Source of the DNA: an uncultured Blautia sp.
GTDB taxonomy: Bacteria > Bacillota > Clostridia > Lachnospirales > Lachnospiraceae
Direction: 5' to 3'
Length of the DNA: 11,381 bases
Assembly: GCA_900542045.1 (NCBI GenBank)
Contig: UQMI01000076.1
Span: 1 to 11,381 of the forward strand
Made by a program: the position numbers and the translations under genes
Notes under the pieces: generated by a model
Seen by the model: only the letters and a program-made list of their open reading frames with translations
What the model was told of the DNA's origin: nothing
Database searches by the model: none
Shown here: positions 7,391-11,381 of the stretch, piece by piece
Layout of the letters: each line of letters starts with the position of its first letter
Position numbering within the stretch: position 1 is the stretch's first letter

Positions 7391-8173
7391 ATGGAAATGC
7401 CTTTTTCTCTGCTGATTGCAGATGACGAGGAAGTAGTGCTTCGGCATATGAAGAGTTATATACAGAGAAATACAAAATGCTTTGGACGCATTTACTGTGC
7501 CAGAAATGGACAGGAAGCATTGGATGCAGTGTTCCGGTACCAGCCGGATGTACTGCTGCTGGATGTAAAAATGCCGGTGAAAAGTGGACTGGATGTAATG
7601 AAAGAGGCCAGAATGGCCGGAAAATGTCCGAAAACCATCATTATGTCCGGCTATGACACGTTTTCGTATGCACAGCAGGCTCTGCGCCTGGGAGCGGTAG
7701 ATTATCTGCTGAAGCCATGCCGGTCCACAGAAGTTCTTCAAAAACTGGAAAGTCTTGTGATGTACAGCCGGCCGCAGGAAATCGTGGAGGTGGTGACGGA
7801 AGGAAACGTAATCATCAAAGAAGCGACCGAGTATATTCGGGAACATTTATCCGAAGAACTGAATCAGAAAATCGTGGCGGAGCAGGTAGGAGTGACGACC
7901 TCGTATCTGTCCACTCTTTTTACACAGGAATTTGGATATGGGTTCGTGGATTATCTGAACAAGCAGCGGATTGAACTCGCCTGTGATTATATGCATGACG
8001 GCAAAATGAAAATCTATGAAATTGCCTATCGGGCCGGATTTAAAGATGAAAAATATTTTTCAAAAGTGTTTAAAAAGGTGACCGGGAAAAGTCCTTCGGA
8101 GTATCGGAGAGCCGAACGGCTTCACCCGGGCCGAATCAGTGGGAAAGGCAGTGAAGGAAATCATGAAAGGTGA
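7391..8173 (+). CDS. YesN-type response regulator with AraC DNA-binding domain
   Basis: A 260-residue transcription factor expected to be phosphorylated by the upstream kinase. The receiver domain (about 1-125) shows the acidic pocket Asp11-Asp12, phospho-acceptor Asp58 in LLLDVKMP, Ser86 in IMSGYD and Lys108 in LLKPC. The AraC-type double helix-turn-helix (about 140-240) contains VAEQVGVTTSYLSTLFTQEFG and the signature YEIAYRAGFKDEKYFSKVFKK followed by TGKSPSEYRR. The linker between the domains is short, so the protein lacks the long middle region of Bacillus YesN-like regulators (about 370 residues). It most plausibly activates the transporter promoter through the repeats at 2237-2295. Its last 11 bp overlap the GH30 gene, so the glycosidase is translationally coupled to it. 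Confidence 0.93.
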   Translation: MEMPFSLLIADDEEVVLRHMKSYIQRNTKCFGRIYCARNGQEALDAVFRYQPDVLLLDVKMPVKSGLDVMKEARMAGKCPKTIIMSGYDTFSYAQQALRLGAVDYLLKPCRSTEVLQKLESLVMYSRPQEIVEVVTEGNVIIKEATEYIREHLSEELNQKIVAEQVGVTTSYLSTLFTQEFGYGFVDYLNKQRIELACDYMHDGKMKIYEIAYRAGFKDEKYFSKVFKKVTGKSPSEYRRAERLHPGRISGKGSEGNHER

Positions 8174-9506
8174 ATTATACAGGATAGAATTTAGCCATGG
8201 CGCCTGGAAGAGAAAACAGGATAGAATTGCTTTTGAACCGGAGAAGAAGCCGGTGGAAATGCAGGTGGTGAACCTGTATCCGCACATATCCTATCAGACC
8301 TGGAAGGGTTTTGGAGGAGCGTTGACGGAGGCTTCCGGATATGTGTTGGAGCAGATGTCTTCCGCAGAGCAAAAGCAGGTGATGGAAGATTATTACGGAA
8401 AGGATGGTCTTCGGTATAATTGCGGCAGGATCCATCTAGACAGCTGTGACTTCGCTCTTGGAAATTACAGCGCTATGGAGCAGGATACGGAAAATTTTCA
8501 GGACTTTTCTCTGGAACGGGGAATGCAGTATACAGAGAAGATGATTTCCATGGCGAAGGAACTGGCAGGCGAACTGCTTTATATGATCCTGTCTCCCTGG
8601 AGTCCGCCGTCTTACATGAAAAGCAACGGTGAGAAAAATCATGGAGGTTATCTGAAAAAGGAATACTATGGCAAATGGGCTGCGTATATTTGCCATTATA
8701 TAAAAGAACTGGAAAAAAGAAATATTTCTGTTTCTGCCTGTACAATTCAAAATGAGCCTATGGCGGTACAGACATGGGATTCCTGTATTTACAGCGCAGA
8801 GGAAGAACGGATTTTCCTGGAGCAGTATCTGTATCCGGAATTAATGAAAAACCGTCTGTCTCCGGATATCTTTGTCTGGGATCATAATAAGGAGCGTGCC
8901 TATGAACGGATCCGTGATATTATGAATGAAAATACAGCGGGGATGATCAAGGGAGTGGCTTATCACTGGTACAGCGGGGATCATTTTGAAGCGCTTCGGC
9001 TGATCCGGGAGCAGTATCCGGATTTGCTGCTTATGCATTCCGAAGGCTGTGTAGAGTATTGCAGATATGAGAAAGATGATGAAATTGGGCAGGCGCACCG
9101 TTATGCGCATGATATCATTGGAGATATGAATAGCGGCGCAAATTTCTATGTGGACTGGAATTTGCTGCTGGATGAGCTGGGTGGTCCCAATCATGTAAAG
9201 AATTACTGTGCAGCACCTTTAATGTACGATGCCAAAACTGGAATCATTAAGAAAAACGGAAGTTATTGGTATATTGGCCAGTTCAGCCGTCATATTTGTC
9301 CGGGGGCCAGGCGAATAGCATTTACGAAATATACGGATGCATTGGATATGACAGCGTTTCAGAATCCAGATGGTAGCGTTGTGGCGGTATTTCTGAATAA
9401 GTCTGATCAGATACTGAAGATTTCTCTGCGCATCCGGGGAATGTTGGGAACGCTCACAATACCAGGAAAGGAAATTGCCACTTTGGAAATTGCGGAGAAT
9501 ATTTAA
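8163..9506 (+). CDS. Glycoside hydrolase family 30 (glucosylceramidase-like) beta-glycosidase
   Basis: A 447-residue retaining glycosidase of clan GH-A. It should have a (beta/alpha)8 barrel plus a C-terminal beta domain (about 370-447, with DMTAFQNPDGSVVAVFLNKS). The family marks are GFGGALTEASGYVL, RIHLDSCDFALGNYSAM, LSPWSPPSYMKSN, the acid/base Glu198 in TIQNEP and the nucleophile Glu294 in MHSEGCVEY, 96 residues apart. The ATG at 8163 is preferred to the GTG at 8139 because GAAGGA precedes it; it overlaps the regulator gene by 11 bp. No signal peptide is seen, so it likely cleaves imported oligosaccharides in the cytoplasm. Known GH30 activities include beta-glucosidase, beta-1,6-glucanase, beta-xylosidase and glucuronoxylanase. 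The sequence looks closest to the glucosylceramidase/beta-1,6-glucanase branch, but this is not certain. Confidence 0.88.
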   Translation: MKGELYRIEFSHGAWKRKQDRIAFEPEKKPVEMQVVNLYPHISYQTWKGFGGALTEASGYVLEQMSSAEQKQVMEDYYGKDGLRYNCGRIHLDSCDFALGNYSAMEQDTENFQDFSLERGMQYTEKMISMAKELAGELLYMILSPWSPPSYMKSNGEKNHGGYLKKEYYGKWAAYICHYIKELEKRNISVSACTIQNEPMAVQTWDSCIYSAEEERIFLEQYLYPELMKNRLSPDIFVWDHNKERAYERIRDIMNENTAGMIKGVAYHWYSGDHFEALRLIREQYPDLLLMHSEGCVEYCRYEKDDEIGQAHRYAHDIIGDMNSGANFYVDWNLLLDELGGPNHVKNYCAAPLMYDAKTGIIKKNGSYWYIGQFSRHICPGARRIAFTKYTDALDMTAFQNPDGSVVAVFLNKSDQILKISLRIRGMLGTLTIPGKEIATLEIAENI

Positions 9507-9578
9507 ACGGCGAGAGGAATTTAATTTTACTGCGGGAACTGTGAAACGGTGCAGATCAAAACAGGAGATGGCCGTCTA

Positions 9579-9607
9579 TTGACAAGCTTCAGGAAATACC
9601 ATATAGT
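9579..9607 (+). promoter_or_regulatory. Near-consensus sigma-A promoter for the MATE gene
   Basis: TTGACA (9579-9584), a 17-bp spacer and TATAGT (9602-9607) give a strong housekeeping promoter starting near 9614, about 27 bp before the MATE start codon. It suggests the transporter is expressed independently of the glycan operon. The rest of the 134-bp gap (9507-9640) shows no convincing terminator for the GH30 transcript, so read-through is possible. Confidence 0.75.
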
Positions 9608-9640
9608 TTTAGAAACTGTTTGCGATGAGGGAGAGGAACC

Positions 9641-10966
9641 ATGGATTTTCTGAACGGAAAGATCAAAACGATTTATTTCAAGTATCTGGCGGCGGCCTTT
9701 GGCAGTACGCTGATTACATCTATCTATTCGATTGTGGATATGGCCATGGTGGGTCAGTACCACGGGCCGGAGGGATCTGCGGCTCTGGCGGTGGTGGCGC
9801 CTATCTGGAATATTATCTACAGTCTGGGGCTGCTGATGGGAATTGGCGGCTCGGTATTATTCAGTACTGTCCGGGGCCGCGGGGAAAGTGAGATCCGGCA
9901 TTCCAATGAATATTTCACTGCTTCGGTGATCGGATCGGTGATTTTAGCTGCGATTGTCTGGATCGTGGTGATTTTTGGGGACCGGTCTCTTCTGGTATTG
10001 TTTGGAGCTGAGGGAAATACACTGGCCATCGCAAGGGAATACGTAAGGCCCATTAAATTCGCGGTTCCGCTGTTTTTGCTTACCCAGATGCTGGCTGCCT
10101 ATCTGCGGAATGACAAAGATCCGGCACTGGCCACAGCGGCAGTTCTATCTGGCGGGATCTTCAATATTTTCGGTGACTATTTTTTTGTGTTTGTCTGTGA
10201 TATGGGCGCTTTTGGTGCCGGGCTTGCCACTGCCATCGGAGCGGGAGTTTCATTTCTGGTGACTTTGCTGCACTTTTTCTCCCGAAAAAATACACTGCGT
10301 CTGGTAAAACCTGCCAGACTGTTTTACAAATTATATAAAATTGCTGTTACCGGTTTTTCCACGTTCTTTATTGATGTGGCAATGGGGATCCTGACGATCC
10401 TGTTCAACCGTCAGATCGTTGCCTGGCTGGGAAACGATGCTCTGGCCGTGTATGGTGTGATCGTTAATATCAGTACTTTTGTGCAGTGCTGCGCCTACAG
10501 TATCGGACAGGCATCGCAGCCTATCTTTTCCATGAATTTTGGCGCCGGCAAGGGAAGCCGGATCCGGGAAACCTTAAAATACAGTCTGGGTACGGCTGCT
10601 TTTTTCGGCGTGTTCTGGACAGGCTTAAGTCTGGCGATTCCCAATGTGTTTATAAGGATTTTCATGGAGCCTTCGGAACGGGTGCTGGAAATTGCGCCGG
10701 CTATCTTCCGGTGTTATGGGATCTCTTTTCTACTTTTGCCGTTAAATGTATTTTCTACTTATTATTTTCAGGCTCTGATGCAGCCCAAAGCAGCCTTCAT
10801 TGTTTCGGTGGCAAGAGGCCTTGTGATCAGCGGCATTCTTATATTTCTTTTGCCGGTGGTCCTGGGAGCGGATTTTATCTGGTTTGCCATGCCGATCACG
10901 GAATTGCTGGTTGCGGTTTATGTGGTCATTACCATGCGGAAATATACGGGGAAACTTACAGGATAA
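9641..10966 (+). CDS. MATE-family multidrug/cation efflux transporter
   Basis: A 441-residue integral membrane protein with about twelve hydrophobic segments in two repeats of six. MATE proteins export drugs, metabolites or toxic organic cations using a Na+ or H+ gradient. The N-terminal stretch ITSIYSIVDMAMVGQYHGPE and the following SAALAVVAPIWNIIYSLGLL are typical of the bacterial NorM/DinF/MepA-like branch. The second half contains AVYGVIVNISTFVQCCAYSI and GQASQPIFSMNFGAG, the usual segment after the central loop. The ATG at 9641 follows GGAGAGG. It has its own strong promoter, so a role in the sugar pathway is not implied; it could export a by-product or a drug. Full length, no frameshift. 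The exported substrate cannot be inferred. Confidence 0.92.
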   Translation: MDFLNGKIKTIYFKYLAAAFGSTLITSIYSIVDMAMVGQYHGPEGSAALAVVAPIWNIIYSLGLLMGIGGSVLFSTVRGRGESEIRHSNEYFTASVIGSVILAAIVWIVVIFGDRSLLVLFGAEGNTLAIAREYVRPIKFAVPLFLLTQMLAAYLRNDKDPALATAAVLSGGIFNIFGDYFFVFVCDMGAFGAGLATAIGAGVSFLVTLLHFFSRKNTLRLVKPARLFYKLYKIAVTGFSTFFIDVAMGILTILFNRQIVAWLGNDALAVYGVIVNISTFVQCCAYSIGQASQPIFSMNFGAGKGSRIRETLKYSLGTAAFFGVFWTGLSLAIPNVFIRIFMEPSERVLEIAPAIFRCYGISFLLLPLNVFSTYYFQALMQPKAAFIVSVARGLVISGILIFLLPVVLGADFIWFAMPITELLVAVYVVITMRKYTGKLTG

Positions 10967-11002
10967 ACTGAGAAAAGGCGGCTGTTGCCATATGTCTGTC
11001 TG

Positions 11003-11046
11003 AAGCGATCATCCTTTGCAAGTAAACTTGCAGGGTGGTCGCTTTT
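11003..11046 (+). terminator. Hairpin terminator after the MATE gene
   Basis: AAGCGATCATCC plus TGCAAG (11003-11022, with a two-T bulge) pairs with CTTGCAGGGTGGTCGCTT (11027-11044) around a TAAA loop, using two wobbles. Only TTTT (11043-11046) follows, so the stem is long but the U-tract short. It ends the MATE transcript just before the tandem promoters. TTGACA at 11045-11050 overlaps its 3' edge but has no matching -10. Confidence 0.65.
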
Positions 11047-11096
11047 GACATCTGGACGGCTGAATAATAAAAAAATCAAAAAAGTAAAAAAACGGG

Positions 11097-11125
11097 TTGA
11101 CAAATGCTGGAAGGGATGGTAGTAT
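11097..11125 (+). promoter_or_regulatory. Tandem stable-RNA promoter P1
   Basis: TTGACA (11097-11102), a 17-bp spacer and TAGTAT (11120-11125). An A-rich tract (11069-11092) lies upstream and may act as an UP element. Four bases after the -10 comes AAGCTGCTTCG, where transcription would start (near 11131). It is the most divergent -10 of the three promoters. Confidence 0.75.
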
Positions 11126-11189
11126 AACCAAGCTGCTTCGTGAGAGGCGGCCGAGCAGCCGGAAAAATTCAGGACTTGAAAAAAAGTGG

Positions 11190-11218
11190 TTGACAAACAA
11201 AAGCTGCTGTGATATATT
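11190..11218 (+). promoter_or_regulatory. Tandem stable-RNA promoter P2
   Basis: TTGACA (11190-11195), a 17-bp spacer and TATATT (11213-11218), preceded by AAAAAAAGTGG. The AAGCTGCTTCG start region follows at 11223. It lies 93 bp downstream of P1 and shares GCTGTGATATATTAG with P3, which points to duplication of a module. Confidence 0.85.
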
Positions 11219-11294
11219 AGTCAAGCTGCTTCGCGGGAGACCGGACGGAACAGCCCAGGCGCAAAAAAAAGTTTGAAAAACACGAAAAAAGTGG

Positions 11295-11323
11295 TTGACA
11301 AGCGAAACGCGCTGTGATATATT
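11295..11323 (+). promoter_or_regulatory. Tandem stable-RNA promoter P3
   Basis: TTGACA (11295-11300), a 17-bp spacer and TATATT (11318-11323), preceded by AAAAAAGTGG as in P2. AAGCTGCTTCG follows at 11328. It is 105 bp downstream of P2 and nearest to the presumed rRNA gene beyond the window. Confidence 0.85.
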
Positions 11324-11348
11324 AGGTAAGCTGCTTCGAGAGAGCGGC

Positions 11349-11381
11349 AAAGAACATTGATAACTGAACAGTGAGACACAT
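11349..11381 (+). promoter_or_regulatory. boxA-like rRNA leader, start of a predicted rrn operon
   Basis: AAAGAACATTGATAACTGAA (11349-11368), continuing as CAGTG, resembles the boxA-containing leader seen before 16S rRNA in Firmicutes (for example the TTTGAAAACTAAACA-type leader in Bacillus). With three tandem strong promoters just upstream, this predicts that the 16S rRNA gene begins shortly beyond the window. No mature 16S sequence is within the window itself. Confidence 0.6.

Larger units (their letters stand above)
11130..11348 (+). repeat. Three AAGCTGCTTCG initial-transcribed repeats, each with a 5' hairpin
   Basis: AAGCTGCTTCG occurs at 11130-11140, 11223-11233 and 11328-11338, always four bases after a -10 hexamer. 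In each copy GCTGCT-like bases can pair downstream: AGCAGC (11154-11159), GAACAGC (11248-11254, pairing with one bulge) and AGCGGC (11343-11348, with a wobble). The partner strand varies while pairing is kept, suggesting a conserved structure at the RNA 5' end. Confidence 0.6.
10967..11381. other. Non-coding intergenic region
   Basis: No plausible protein gene is present; the open frames on the minus strand here run across the promoters and repeats and have low-complexity Phe/Ser/Leu-rich composition. The region holds the MATE terminator, an A-rich tract, three tandem promoters with repeated start regions, and an rRNA-type leader. Confidence 0.8.

Noticed and set aside
10486..10971. Plus-strand 161-codon open frame overlapping the MATE gene
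   Set aside because: It is an out-of-frame shadow of the MATE coding sequence with no family features.
11045..11073. Possible fourth promoter with TTGACA at 11045
   Set aside because: The bases 17 positions downstream (TAAAAA) are a poor -10, and no AAGCTGCTTCG follows. At best it is a decayed module.
11097..11348. Regular repeats considered as a CRISPR array
   Set aside because: The repeated units contain promoter hexamers, only three copies exist, the intervals differ (93 and 105 bp) and no cas genes are present.
11009..11350. Minus-strand open frames of 92 and 113 codons (10918-11196, 11009-11350)
   Set aside because: They cross three tandem promoters and repeats. The repeated peptide pattern (SRSSL.NISQ) is just the reverse translation of the DNA repeat modules.

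Overview
The window looks like a chromosomal segment from an anaerobic low-to-mid GC Firmicute, most likely a gut-type Lachnospiraceae. The grounds are strong AGGAGG-type ribosome binding sites, a CUT1 sugar ABC transporter without its own ATPase, a YesM/YesN-type two-component system, a YqhD/BdhA-type iron alcohol dehydrogenase, and sigma-A promoters with 17-bp spacers. No gene identifies the species. Every gene is on the + strand.

Region 1 (1-2225): two short hairpins, then a GH88/GH105-type unsaturated uronyl hydrolase overlapping a YqhD-like NAD(P)H-dependent aldehyde/alcohol dehydrogenase by 8 bp. Region 2 (2226-2372): a 147-bp regulatory gap with inverted and direct repeats upstream of a promoter with a weak -35. 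Region 3 (2373-9506): a probable operon encoding a lipoprotein solute-binding protein, an intrinsic terminator/attenuator, two CUT1 permeases, a YesM-like sensor kinase, a YesN-like AraC-type response regulator, and a GH30 glycosidase. Spacing after the attenuator is tight (2 to 36 bp, or overlapping). Region 4 (9507-10966): a MATE-family efflux transporter with its own near-consensus promoter. Region 5 (10967-11381): no protein gene. It has a hairpin terminator, then three tandem TTGACA-17-TATATT-type promoters, each followed by the same AAGCTGCTTCG initial transcribed sequence and a small hairpin, ending in a boxA-like leader. This looks like the promoter region of a ribosomal RNA operon whose 16S gene should start just beyond the window.

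Working model (inference): a glycan-derived oligosaccharide is captured by the lipoprotein and imported by the two permeases, powered by a shared MsmX-type ATPase encoded elsewhere. It is then cut in the cytoplasm by GH30 and the GH105-like enzyme, neither of which has a visible signal peptide. The YqhD-like enzyme may reduce an aldehyde product. The kinase/regulator pair probably senses the glycan or its binding protein and activates the operon through the repeats at 2237-2295. The substrate cannot be named from sequence alone. No clearly new class of system is visible. The least routine parts are the repeat architecture at 2213-2338, the unusual enzyme combination, and the three-module rRNA promoter array.
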